Assembly: GCF_014212055.1 (NCBI RefSeq)
Contig: NZ_JACJVO010000005.1
Location: 1 to 64,000, forward strand
Origin: Cohnella zeiphila
Lineage (GTDB): Bacteria > Bacillota > Bacilli > Paenibacillales > Paenibacillaceae
DNA length: 64,000 nt
Direction: 5' to 3'
Below are positions 8,308 to 14,577 of the stretch, one piece after another (position 1 is the first letter of the stretch; each line of letters opens with the position of its first letter). The notes beneath the pieces are model-generated. The model was not told the origin of the DNA. It worked only from the letters and a program-made list of their open reading frames with translations, and searched no databases. A program made the position numbers and the translations under genes.

Positions 8308-9312
8308 CTAAAACAACGTCAACTGAACGGGAGCGCACGGATCGGCAGGAGGATCGGCGGGGCGGCGGAATTGCTGCGACTGTGCGGACTCCCCGTCCGC
8401 TGCCCGGCGGCGGCTCGCCGGTTCGGAAGAGGCGGAAGAGGAAGCGGCGTAGCTCTCGGCTTGTCGCAAGCCGTATCGGATCATCTGCGCTTGAATCCGC
8501 TCCTTGATCGGCCGCGTATAATCGTCGGGAAGGCGTTTGGAGCGCCAGTACAGCCGACCGTACCGTTCCGCGAGCTTCGGATCGAACGTCCGCAGCACGT
8601 TGAAAAACCACAGCTTGACGTCCGGCGTGGAGAGGCGAAGGAACGAAGGCATCACCTCGCGCAGGCCGGCCTTGGCGCAGGCGGCGATCAGTTCTTCCGT
8701 CTTCTCGGGGGTATCCGTCAAATACGGCAGGATCGGCGCCATGAAAATGCGGACGCGAACGCCCGCCTCCCGGAGCCGGCGTCCGCAGTCCAGCCGAAGC
8801 TTGGGCGACGGGGAGGAGGGCTCGAAGGTCCGCCAGACGAACGGATCGAGCGAATGAATGCTGACGTTGACGGACGAGCCGGGCATCTTCGTCAGCAGGT
8901 CCAAGTCCCGCAGGATAAGCGGGGACCGGGTCGTGACGCTGGCGGCGACGCCGAATTCCGCGAGCACCTCCAGACAGCCGCGCGTCAGCTTCGACCGGCC
9001 TTCCAGCTGCTGGTACGGGTCCGTCGCCGTTCCGATCGCCACCTCGCGCGGCACGCGCTTCCCCATCTTCGCGAGCTGCGCCCGCAGGATCGATGGAGCG
9101 TCTTCCTTCCAGAAGATGTGGCGCTGGAACGTATCGTCCGTCTCTTCCCCGAGATAGGCGTGGGTGCTGCGGGCGTAGCAAAAGCTGCAGCCGTGCTGAC
9201 ACCCCCGGTACGGGTTGATCGACCAATCGAACGGCATGGACGGCGCCTTGACGGGATTCAGGATCGACTTGGCGCTCATCGGTTCATACTGAGGAAGCGG
9301 CATATCGAACAC
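8308..9312 (-). CDS. SPL-family radical SAM protein with C-terminal clamp-binding-like motif
   Basis: This 334-residue radical SAM protein is related to spore photoproduct lyase and the Rv2578c group. The iron-sulfur cluster cysteines are Cys38, Cys42 and Cys45 (CQHGCSFC), followed by IGTATDPYQQLE and SVNVSIHSLD typical of this branch. The C-terminus, after a Ser/Ala/Pro/Arg-rich linker from about residue 285, ends in QLTLF, which matches the beta sliding clamp binding consensus QL(S/D)LF. A LexA-type box overlaps its transcription start region. Together these suggest a DNA-repair enzyme induced by damage; the substrate is unknown. Confidence 0.85.
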   Translation of the reverse strand: MFDMPLPQYEPMSAKSILNPVKAPSMPFDWSINPYRGCQHGCSFCYARSTHAYLGEETDDTFQRHIFWKEDAPSILRAQLAKMGKRVPREVAIGTATDPYQQLEGRSKLTRGCLEVLAEFGVAASVTTRSPLILRDLDLLTKMPGSSVNVSIHSLDPFVWRTFEPSSPSPKLRLDCGRRLREAGVRVRIFMAPILPYLTDTPEKTEELIAACAKAGLREVMPSFLRLSTPDVKLWFFNVLRTFDPKLAERYGRLYWRSKRLPDDYTRPIKERIQAQMIRYGLRQAESYAASSSASSEPASRRRAADGESAQSQQFRRPADPPADPCAPVQLTLF

Positions 9313-9327
9313 CTCTGATGTAGAATG

Positions 9328-9341
9328 GGAACGTATGTTTG
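9328..9341. promoter_or_regulatory. LexA (SOS) box of the SPL-like gene
   Basis: GGAACGTATGTTTG fits the Gram-positive LexA consensus CGAACRNRYGTTYG at 13 of 14 positions. It lies just downstream of the minus-strand -10 element, where a bound repressor would block transcription. A close relative of this site is found at 13881-13894. Confidence 0.7.
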
Positions 9342-9349
9342 TAGTCCTT

Positions 9350-9378
9350 ACTATAACAAATGACAGCCCAAGAGTAAA
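9350..9378 (-). promoter_or_regulatory. Promoter of the SPL-like radical SAM gene
   Basis: Read on the minus strand, TTTACT (9373-9378) and TATAGT (9350-9355) are 17 bp apart. The expected start point is about 9343, inside or next to the LexA-type box. Confidence 0.6.
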
Positions 9379-9443
9379 TCCGCTAATTTTAGGGAGGAAT
9401 TAACGCCGTAAAAAAATGGATGAAAAAACCTGGGACAAAACGC

Positions 9444-9475
9444 TTGACTTTAAGGGGTGAAGTCTTTAATATAAT
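9444..9475 (+). promoter_or_regulatory. Promoter of tRNA-Thr
   Basis: TTGACT at 9444-9449 is followed by TAATAT after 17 bp (9467-9472) and by an overlapping TATAAT at 9470-9475 after 20 bp. Transcription would start a few bases before the tRNA. Confidence 0.65.
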
Positions 9476-9487
9476 AAAAGTGTTCTT

Positions 9488-9563
<76 letters not shown>

Positions 9564-9581
9564 CTTAACTGTTCAAACGAG

Positions 9582-9613
9582 CGCGGCTTCGGATTCCGAA
9601 GCCGCGTTTTTGG
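9582..9613 (+). terminator. Terminator of tRNA-Thr
   Basis: CGCGGCTTCGG, loop ATT, CCGAAGCCGCG, then TTTTT. A perfect 11-bp stem with T-run. Confidence 0.9.
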
Positions 9614-9627
9614 CTTTTTAGGGCGTT

Positions 9628-10563
9628 TTATTCGAATCGACACTCCTCCGGAGGAACCTGCACGAACGCTTGGATGCTTGGTTGACGCAGCGATCGCCCT
9701 TCTTCCACCCTCCACTCCGCATATTGAATCTTGGCGGTCAGCAGCGGCTTCACCCAGTACGCTCCCTTCATGTCGGGATGGCGGCTGGCGAAGGGGCATT
9801 CGGAGGTACCGATGCTTCCGACCACGGCCGTCAATTCGACCCAATCCTGCGCGGTCAGCTTGCCCGTTCCGACTTTGCCGATAAAGATCAGCCTGCCTCC
9901 TTGGTACAATCCGGCCAGGACGGCGTTGACGATGCCGCCGTTCAGCGTATACCCGCCGATGACCGCGACGAGATCGCCGTAATTTTTCACCTTGACCCAA
10001 CGCTCGTCCTTGCCTCCGAACGCGTAGGCGGAGTCGGCGTTTTTGGCAACAATGCCTTCCATCTTCTGCGCTCGAATGACTTCCAGCAGCGCCGGACCGT
10101 CCGGATGGGACGCGACCGGTTGAACGAAGGGACCGGGGACGAGGAGATCGGCCAAGAGCCGCTGCCTCTCCCGGAGCGGAAGGGAATGAGTCCACGCTCC
10201 GTCCGCGTACAGCACATCGAATACCATATAGGAGATCGGCACCTCCTGACGCGCCTGAGGCACCTTGGACAGATTGCGGATGCCGTCCCGCCTCATCACT
10301 TCATGGAAGGAGGGCTTGCCGTCGGCCGCGAGGGCGATCACTTCGCCGTCCAGAATGAAGGAGGACGCACGGCAATACGTTCGCTCGGTCAGCTCCGGAT
10401 ATTGGGCGGTGCGCTCGTGTTTTTTGCGGTTGTACAGCCGAATGGCGCTGTCGTCGCAATAGGAGAGAATGCGGACGCCGTCCCATTTGATCTGGTAGAT
10501 CCATGAATCCCCCAAGGGGACGGTATCGGAACGGATCGGCTCGAAAGGGATGATCGGGTTCAT
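9628..10563 (-). CDS. ATP-dependent DNA ligase (LigD ligase-domain type)
   Basis: The 311-residue protein is a stand-alone ATP-dependent ligase domain plus OB fold. The adenylated lysine motif is KWDG (Lys26); further nucleotidyltransferase motifs are ILDGEVI, FDVLYADG, MEGIVAK and WVKVK. It lacks the polymerase and phosphoesterase domains of full LigD, as is common in Bacillales, where such ligases act in spore or stationary-phase break repair with Ku. Neither ku nor a polymerase gene is next to it here. The ATG at 10563 is favoured over 10605 because a minus-strand terminator covers 10580-10619, although the ribosome site in front of 10563 is weak. Confidence 0.85.
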   Translation of the reverse strand: MNPIIPFEPIRSDTVPLGDSWIYQIKWDGVRILSYCDDSAIRLYNRKKHERTAQYPELTERTYCRASSFILDGEVIALAADGKPSFHEVMRRDGIRNLSKVPQARQEVPISYMVFDVLYADGAWTHSLPLRERQRLLADLLVPGPFVQPVASHPDGPALLEVIRAQKMEGIVAKNADSAYAFGGKDERWVKVKNYGDLVAVIGGYTLNGGIVNAVLAGLYQGGRLIFIGKVGTGKLTAQDWVELTAVVGSIGTSECPFASRHPDMKGAYWVKPLLTAKIQYAEWRVEEGRSLRQPSIQAFVQVPPEECRFE

Positions 10564-10579
10564 GGCTCTAGCGTGCCCC

Positions 10580-10619
10580 AAAAAAAGCGAAATCCCCCGA
10601 TCCATACGGATTCGGGGGT
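10580..10619 (-). terminator. Terminator of the 34-residue microprotein gene
   Basis: On the minus strand CCCCCG-A-ATCC, loop GTAT, GGAT-CGGGGG is followed by ATTTCGCTTTTTTT. It ends the small upstream transcription unit; some read-through could feed the ligase gene. Confidence 0.8.
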
Positions 10620-10641
10620 CATTCGCGGGCGAACATTGTCT

Positions 10642-10746
10642 TCACAGATCCATAAAACTCCTTATCACTTGGAATGGAAGCATGCCGATGGCGATAAACG
10701 CATAAAGGAAGCCTTTGACGAACGCTGCAGCATCTTTCAATCTCAT
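10642..10746 (-). CDS. 34-residue membrane microprotein, hypothetical
   Basis: This short frame encodes an amphiphilic to hydrophobic peptide starting MRLKDAAAFVKG, with core FLYAFIAIGMLPF and ending RSFMDL. One short membrane helix (about residues 12-24) with basic residues on both sides is likely. GGGAGTG lies ten bases upstream of the ATG. It has its own consensus promoter (10796-10824) and a strong terminator (10580-10619), which argues for a real gene although it is small. I do not recognise the family. A toxin-like or membrane-modulating role is only a guess. Confidence 0.65.
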   Translation of the reverse strand: MRLKDAAAFVKGFLYAFIAIGMLPFQVIRSFMDL

Positions 10747-10795
10747 TTCCGGTCACTCCCGTCTTTTGCGCCCTCTCTTTGTCTTTTGTGTGACC

Positions 10796-10824
10796 ATTGT
10801 ATGAAAAGTCTGAAAACAAGTCAA
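10796..10824 (-). promoter_or_regulatory. Promoter of the microprotein gene
   Basis: On the minus strand TTGACT (10819-10824) and TACAAT (10796-10801) are separated by exactly 17 bp. The predicted leader is about 40 bases. Confidence 0.75.
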
Positions 10825-10995
10825 AGCTCATTGCTTTTTGGGTAAGGTCATATCGGGGAATGTATCCGCTTAAAGAAAGCATGGACTGAGGTTGACCTGC
10901 CGAATCCTCGGTTTTGCTTGGAGGTTCGTCATTCTCCGGGATCTTTGGGGCAGGATAAGAAGCAGTCTCAGAACGAAAGACGGGAGGGAACGAGC

Positions 10996-11529
10996 ATGAA
11001 ACAAAGCGTGAGGAAAGTCGCTTTTCTGCTGGCGGACGGGTATGAGGATTCCGAGATGAAGCATCCGTACGACGCGCTCGTCGAGAACGGCAACGATAAC
11101 ATCATTATCAGCACGGAGAAAGGCAAGGAATTGAAGGGGAAAAAGGGAACGATCGCCTATACCTCGCATCTGGCGGCAGCCGAAGCGAACGCGGAAGACT
11201 ACGAAGCGGTCGTCATTCCGGGTGGCGGTTCCCCGGCGAAGCTGAGGGAGGACCCGGCCGTGCTTGAATTCGTCCGGGAGGCCGACCGCAAGGGAATCCC
11301 GATCGCGGCGATCTGCCACGGACCTCAGGTACTGGCGTCGGCCGGACTGCTGAAAGGCCGGACGCTGACCGGTTATGCCGGCATCCAGGGCGAGATCGAA
11401 GCGGCGGGCGGAACGTTCGTCGACCGGGAAGTCGTCGCCGACGGCAACTTGATCACGTCGCGAGGTCCGCAGGACGAGCCGGCGTTCATCCAGCAGACGA
11501 TCGAGCGGCTCGGCGTATCGGCATATTGA
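10996..11529 (+). CDS. DJ-1/PfpI family protein (type 1 glutamine amidotransferase-like)
   Basis: The 177-residue protein has the DJ-1/PfpI fold. The nucleophile elbow reads AAICHGPQVL with Cys near residue 107 followed by His, and VVIPGGGSP forms the oxyanion-side loop. A conserved Glu lies in GYEDSEM near residue 17. Members act as glyoxalase-like deglycases, proteases or stress chaperones; the general stress protein YfkM/Ysi type is nearest by eye. ATG 10996 has GGGAGGGA upstream. Confidence 0.9.
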   Translation: MKQSVRKVAFLLADGYEDSEMKHPYDALVENGNDNIIISTEKGKELKGKKGTIAYTSHLAAAEANAEDYEAVVIPGGGSPAKLREDPAVLEFVREADRKGIPIAAICHGPQVLASAGLLKGRTLTGYAGIQGEIEAAGGTFVDREVVADGNLITSRGPQDEPAFIQQTIERLGVSAY

Positions 11530-11541
11530 GATCTTGCGCGC

Positions 11542-11572
11542 AAAAAAAGAAGCCCCGGCCGCGGCCGGGGCT
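11542..11572 (-). terminator. Terminator for the TIR-like two-gene unit
   Basis: AGCCCCGGCC paired with GGCCGGGGCT, followed on the minus strand by CTTCTTTTTTT. On the plus strand no T-run follows, so it mainly ends the minus-strand genes. Confidence 0.85.
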
Positions 11573-11582
11573 GTCCAAGATT

Positions 11583-11807
11583 TTAAGCGAATGAGGGCTT
11601 GCGGTCGTCGACCTTGCCGCTGACCACTTTGATGTATTCCGTGTCGGCGCCGTCCGCCGAAGGCCCGATATATACGACGTCGCCCGCCGCTTGCTCCGCG
11701 TCGGCGCGATGCCGCCGGAATCCGATATGCGCTCCGGCCTTCTCGATCAGTCGGCGGGGAGACTTGGACGCGATGGGACGCACCTTCCCTTTGTTCGGCT
11801 GTCTCAT
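11583..11807 (-). CDS. Small basic protein, hypothetical, coupled to the TIR-like gene
   Basis: This 74-residue protein starts with a basic stretch (RQPNKGKVRPIASKSPRR) and has a more ordered part with GDVVYIGPSADGADTEYIKV. I do not recognise a family. Its ATG overlaps the stop codon of the upstream TIR-like gene (ATGA) and has GGAGGGG inside that gene, so the two are translated together. It could be an accessory or control protein for the TIR-like protein; this is inference from position only. Confidence 0.7.
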   Translation of the reverse strand: MRQPNKGKVRPIASKSPRRLIEKAGAHIGFRRHRADAEQAAGDVVYIGPSADGADTEYIKVVSGKVDDRKPSFA

Positions 11808-12814
11808 GGCGTATCCCCTCCTTCAAGATGTCTGACGGTGATCAGCAGTTCGTCGTTGATCTGCACGATCTCTGCCAGCTGCTTATCGTTTAATTCTATT
11901 GTACCCGAAATATGAACGGAAAGTACCAGATCCTTGCCTAAAGGATAGCACAGGATATACACGATCGCAATCTCTCGGCGCCTGAAAAAGGACCATTCCC
12001 GGCTCCGGAACGCGTCGAGCACGAAGATGCGCTGGTCTCCGTCCTGCTTGCCGTCGTTGTCTTGCAGGTGAAAGGACCGGCCCCGGCCGACGTTGCCTCC
12101 GACCTGGCGAATGATCTCGTCGTCGAACTGCTTCCAGATCGCCGCTCCCGTAATACGGAATCCTGGCGGCGCGAGCAGGGAGTTGCGGATCGCTTCCGCA
12201 TAGGCGGTATAGCGCTGTTCCGGATCCCGAACCGAGACGTTCCGGTGATACTCCCAGAAAAAATGAAGAATGCTCTGCTTCTGCTCCACCAGCCGGCCGG
12301 GGTCGACGAACCACTTCTCCGCCTCGATCGCTCTGGAGATCTCCCCGCAAGCCGGATCGACTGCCGCTCCGAACTTCCCGTCCTCGCGGATATGATATCC
12401 GAGCAAGGTAAGTCCCTGCAAATCGGAGAGCAAATGGAATTCGGAGACGGTCTCGCCCGGGATCAGGTCGTCCCGTTCCGGCAGGTCGCGGGGAATGAGA
12501 CAGAACACGCGGCGCCGGCCGAGCCTTCCCCAGAACAGTCCCATCTCGAACAAAGTATTGTCCCTCGTAATGAATGCCGGCTTCTGCCGAATGAGCGCGA
12601 CGTCGTCGGCGGCGAAGACGAAGATGCCGAAGTCGTTGGCCGCGAGCTCCCGTTCCAGCGCCTCCATCGTGTAGTCGTTCGCGCCGAACGTTCCGGCATA
12701 CCACGGATTGACATGCGCTATGTATTCCAATTGCGAACTGACCGCCCGGGCATACGGGATCGCTTCGCGGGAGCAGCCGACGAAGACGTTCGGCTTCCGG
12801 TGCGCTGTCGTCAC
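11804..12814 (-). CDS. TIR-like (CAP12/Pycsar effector type) nucleotide-binding protein
   Basis: The 336-residue product begins with a TIR-like domain (residues about 9-140): KPNVFVGCSRE, then VNPWYAGTF, DFGIFVFAADD and RDNTLFEMGLFWG. In this family the Glu of the last motif (Glu90 here) corresponds to the NAD-cleaving glutamate of TIR effectors. Residues about 150-336 form a second domain I cannot name; it does not look like STING. No cyclic-nucleotide synthase or other obvious sensor gene is nearby, so CBASS or Pycsar membership is not shown. GTG 12814 is the start, with AAGGAGGT seven bases upstream. An anti-phage role by NAD depletion is inferred. Confidence 0.75.
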   Translation of the reverse strand: MTTAHRKPNVFVGCSREAIPYARAVSSQLEYIAHVNPWYAGTFGANDYTMEALERELAANDFGIFVFAADDVALIRQKPAFITRDNTLFEMGLFWGRLGRRRVFCLIPRDLPERDDLIPGETVSEFHLLSDLQGLTLLGYHIREDGKFGAAVDPACGEISRAIEAEKWFVDPGRLVEQKQSILHFFWEYHRNVSVRDPEQRYTAYAEAIRNSLLAPPGFRITGAAIWKQFDDEIIRQVGGNVGRGRSFHLQDNDGKQDGDQRIFVLDAFRSREWSFFRRREIAIVYILCYPLGKDLVLSVHISGTIELNDKQLAEIVQINDELLITVRHLEGGDTP

Positions 12815-13244
12815 GATTAAACCTCCTTTGCTGGCTGGAGATGATTGCCATCTCCCAGTATACAGGTTCGGTCCGCGCATAGGAAGGCGCTCTCATGCGG
12901 ACGTGCTTCGGCCTGTTGGGTTGCGCTTGAAATCTCGGGGCGGCTCCGGAAAAGAAGGGGATAGCCGAATTTATCGGCTATCTCGGTGCGTGAAGCCCGT
13001 GCAGAGGGGGAGATAGCCGATTTTTTCGGCTAACTTGGTGCGTCAAGCCCGTGCAGAGGGGGAGATAACCGATTTTATCGGCTAACTCGGTGCGTCAAGC
13101 CTGCACGGAGGGGGAGATAGCCGATTTTATCGGCTAACTCGGTGCGCCAAGCCTGTGCGGAGGGGGAGATAGCCGATTTTATCGGCTAACTCGGTGCGCC
13201 CAAACCCCTCGTCTCCCCTGTCTCCGGGCGGCGCTATGCCACGC
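12815..13244. other. Gene-free stretch between TIR-like gene and immA
   Basis: These 430 bp hold the ribosome site and presumed promoter of the TIR-like gene on the left and a 52-bp tandem hairpin repeat (12961-13200) on the right. No frame in it looks coding. Confidence 0.6.
12961..13200. repeat. 52-bp tandem repeat with hairpin, 4.6 copies
   Basis: The motif ATAGCCGA (ATAACCGA in copy 3) starts at 12961, 13013, 13065, 13117 and 13169, an exact 52-bp period. Each copy carries the dyad TAGCCGAT-TTT-ATCGGCTA followed by a spacer of type CTCGGTGCGTCAAGCC and GGAGGGGGAGA. Copy 1 and copy 3 differ most. The dyad could be a protein-binding site array or a stack of RNA hairpins. It is not a CRISPR because the spacers are also repeated. 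Confidence 0.85.
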
Positions 13245-13856
13245 TCACGGATTGATCCCGACGCGAAAACCGGAGGCGAGAGCGGCAGAGGCCCGTCGAT
13301 GCGATCTTGCGTCAGCACCCGGCGCCCCATCGCCATCGCCGCGGGCTTGCGCCAGACGCTCGACCTCCTCCCACAGAATGGCTTCGAACGTACGCCGCCG
13401 GATCTGCTCCAGCCTGCGATAGGCGAGGGAATACGTTACGCCGAAGTGGGAGACGATCAGCTCCGCGGCGTCGCTCTGGCGGTCGGGAAAGCGAAGTCTT
13501 TTCAACATAAAAGACGGCATCGACGCGTACAGCACGAACCGGTTCGCTTCCGCTTCCTGACTCTCGAGGAACGGCTGCGGCATAAGCGTCTGGCTGCCGG
13601 CGTGCCTCAGCACGTGGCACAATTCATGCAGGAACTCCTCCCACTGCTCGGCCCGGCTCAGCCGCCTGTCGACGAGCACGGACCGCATGCCCATCCACTC
13701 GAGCGCCTTGCCGGGCTGGTTCATAAAATGAACCCAGACGTTCAGCCGTCCCGCCACCTCGTCGATCGTCAACTGGCCCGGCGTCAGTACTCCCGATTTG
13801 ATCCACAAATTTTCGATCCACTGCTCCAGCGGAGTCGGTCTGTAGTAATTCATCAT
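13245..13856 (-). CDS. ImmA/IrrE family metallo-endopeptidase
   Basis: This 203-residue zinc protease has the HExxH motif as HELCH at residues 77-81, and a downstream ESQEAEANRF helix that gives the third ligand. In ICEBs1 and related elements ImmA cleaves the phage-type repressor ImmR; here the neighbouring Xre protein is the expected target. ATG 13856 is preceded by GAGGTG. A terminator (13907-13926) and a LexA-type box (13881-13894) separate it from xre, so it may have its own SOS-controlled transcript. A C-terminal Arg/Ala-rich tail (from about 170) is not part of the usual domain. Confidence 0.88.
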   Translation of the reverse strand: MMNYYRPTPLEQWIENLWIKSGVLTPGQLTIDEVAGRLNVWVHFMNQPGKALEWMGMRSVLVDRRLSRAEQWEEFLHELCHVLRHAGSQTLMPQPFLESQEAEANRFVLYASMPSFMLKRLRFPDRQSDAAELIVSHFGVTYSLAYRRLEQIRRRTFEAILWEEVERLAQARGDGDGAPGADARSHRRASAALASGFRVGINP

Positions 13857-13880
13857 TTTCGGCACCTCGCAAGAAGAATA

Positions 13881-13894
13881 GGAATGTATGTTCG
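13881..13894. promoter_or_regulatory. LexA-type box upstream of immA
   Basis: GGAATGTATGTTCG matches the LexA consensus at 12 of 14 positions and differs at only two positions from the box of the SPL-like gene (9328-9341). It sits 25 bp before the immA start. The immA promoter hexamers themselves are not clear. Confidence 0.6.
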
Positions 13895-13906
13895 CTTTTA
13901 TCCGGA

Positions 13907-13926
13907 AAAGAAAAGCCCTTGCGGGC
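13907..13926 (-). terminator. Terminator after xre
   Basis: On the minus strand GCCC-GCAA-GGGC is followed by TTTTCTTTT. It lies just after the xre stop and would separate xre from immA transcription. The stem is short, so partial read-through is likely. Confidence 0.55.
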
Positions 13927-13937
13927 CTGTCAGGCAT

Positions 13938-14336
13938 TCATGAGCGGGATTGCTCCCCTTGCCGGTCTTCCGGCTTGCGTCCCCGTTCCTTCTCCCGGAT
14001 GAACTCCCAGAAGCGGAGCATCTCTTCCTTTCTCTCGTCCGGCGCGTTGAGATAGTCCTTGAAAAACACCCCATGCTCCGGGTTGTTGACGAATCGCTCG
14101 AACTCGCTTCTCGCGTTCGGACCTGCCATCGTCGGGTCGTCGGTCCGGCCGACCAGGTAATCCGTCGTCGTACGGTAGTATTCGGCGAACCGTCCGAGCA
14201 GCTCGGGCTCGGGCTTGCGATCGTCCGACTCGTAGCGGGAGAGCTGCACGTTGCTGATTCCGAGCTCCCTGGCCGCGTCCAGCTGCGTTTTGCCCAGGCG
14301 GTCCCGGCGCTCCCGAAGGCGTCTGCCCAGCGTCAT
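13938..14336 (-). CDS. xre: Xre family repressor of the tail cluster
   Basis: The 132-residue protein has an N-terminal Xre/Cro helix-turn-helix (residues 1-65) with TQLDAARELGISNVQLSRYE and a DYLVGRTDD end, as in PBSX Xre. The C-terminal half is a charged helix (DYLNAPDERKEEMLRFWEFI) typical of dimer segments in this group. ATG 14336 is selected by GAGGG upstream and by domain fit; the frame is open to 14585 through the operator region. It would repress the divergent xpf-like promoter and its own promoter through the TTTGCC-N5-GGCAAA sites. Confidence 0.88.
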   Translation of the reverse strand: MTLGRRLRERRDRLGKTQLDAARELGISNVQLSRYESDDRKPEPELLGRFAEYYRTTTDYLVGRTDDPTMAGPNARSEFERFVNNPEHGVFFKDYLNAPDERKEEMLRFWEFIREKERGRKPEDRQGEQSRS

Positions 14337-14370
14337 GGTTATCGACCCTCTGTCCGTAATTGGTAGAAAC

Positions 14371-14398
14371 AGTGTATCACATTTTCCGGTTTGGTAAA
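14371..14398 (-). promoter_or_regulatory. Promoter of xre
   Basis: On the minus strand TTTACC (14393-14398) and TACACT (14371-14376) have a 16-bp spacer. The -35 element lies inside the operator at 14382-14398, consistent with autoregulation. Confidence 0.5.
14382..14398. promoter_or_regulatory. Xre operator, xre-proximal copy
   Basis: The reverse complement reads TTTACCAAACCGGAAAA, an imperfect copy of TTTGCC-N5-GGCAAA. It covers the -35 region of the xre promoter. Confidence 0.5.
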
Positions 14399-14426
14399 AT
14401 ACTGAATTATTTTTTGGGAGAAAGGA

Positions 14427-14456
14427 TTGACATTTGCCAAAATGGTAATGTATGAT
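14427..14456 (+). promoter_or_regulatory. Promoter of the xpf-like gene
   Basis: TTGACA at 14427-14432 and TATGAT at 14451-14456 with an 18-bp spacer. An Xre operator fills the spacer, so this promoter should be silent while Xre is bound. Confidence 0.75.
14433..14449. promoter_or_regulatory. Xre operator inside the xpf-like promoter
   Basis: TTTGCCAAAATGGTAAT, one half-site perfect, located between the -35 and -10 elements. Confidence 0.7.
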
Positions 14457-14465
14457 CGTTCCATA

Positions 14466-14482
14466 TTCGCCAAATTGGTTAA
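14466..14482. promoter_or_regulatory. Xre operator, downstream copy
   Basis: TTCGCCAAATTGGTTAA keeps the central GCC-N5-GG and lies 33 bp from the spacer copy, about three helical turns. Confidence 0.5.
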
Positions 14483-14528
14483 GCGAGGCATCGAGGGCGG
14501 CGGGGATTGCAGCGTTCAGACCGTTCGT

Positions 14529-14545
14529 TTTGCCAAAATGGCAAA
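14529..14545. promoter_or_regulatory. Xre operator, best match
   Basis: TTTGCCAAAATGGCAAA has perfect 6-bp arms. It lies in the leader of the xpf-like transcript, 33 bp before its start codon, and could act as a roadblock. Confidence 0.65.
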
Positions 14546-14577
14546 TATCGATTTTCCCAAAAGGAGCGTGGAAAACG

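Noticed and set aside
11583..12814. Toxin-antitoxin pair
   Set aside because: The small gene is downstream, has no antitoxin-type DNA-binding domain, and the large protein is a TIR-like domain protein. An accessory role remains possible, but a classical TA label is not supported.
12961..13200. Repeat array as a CRISPR
   Set aside because: The segments between the dyads are also repeated, the period is 52 bp with no unique spacers, and no cas gene is nearby.
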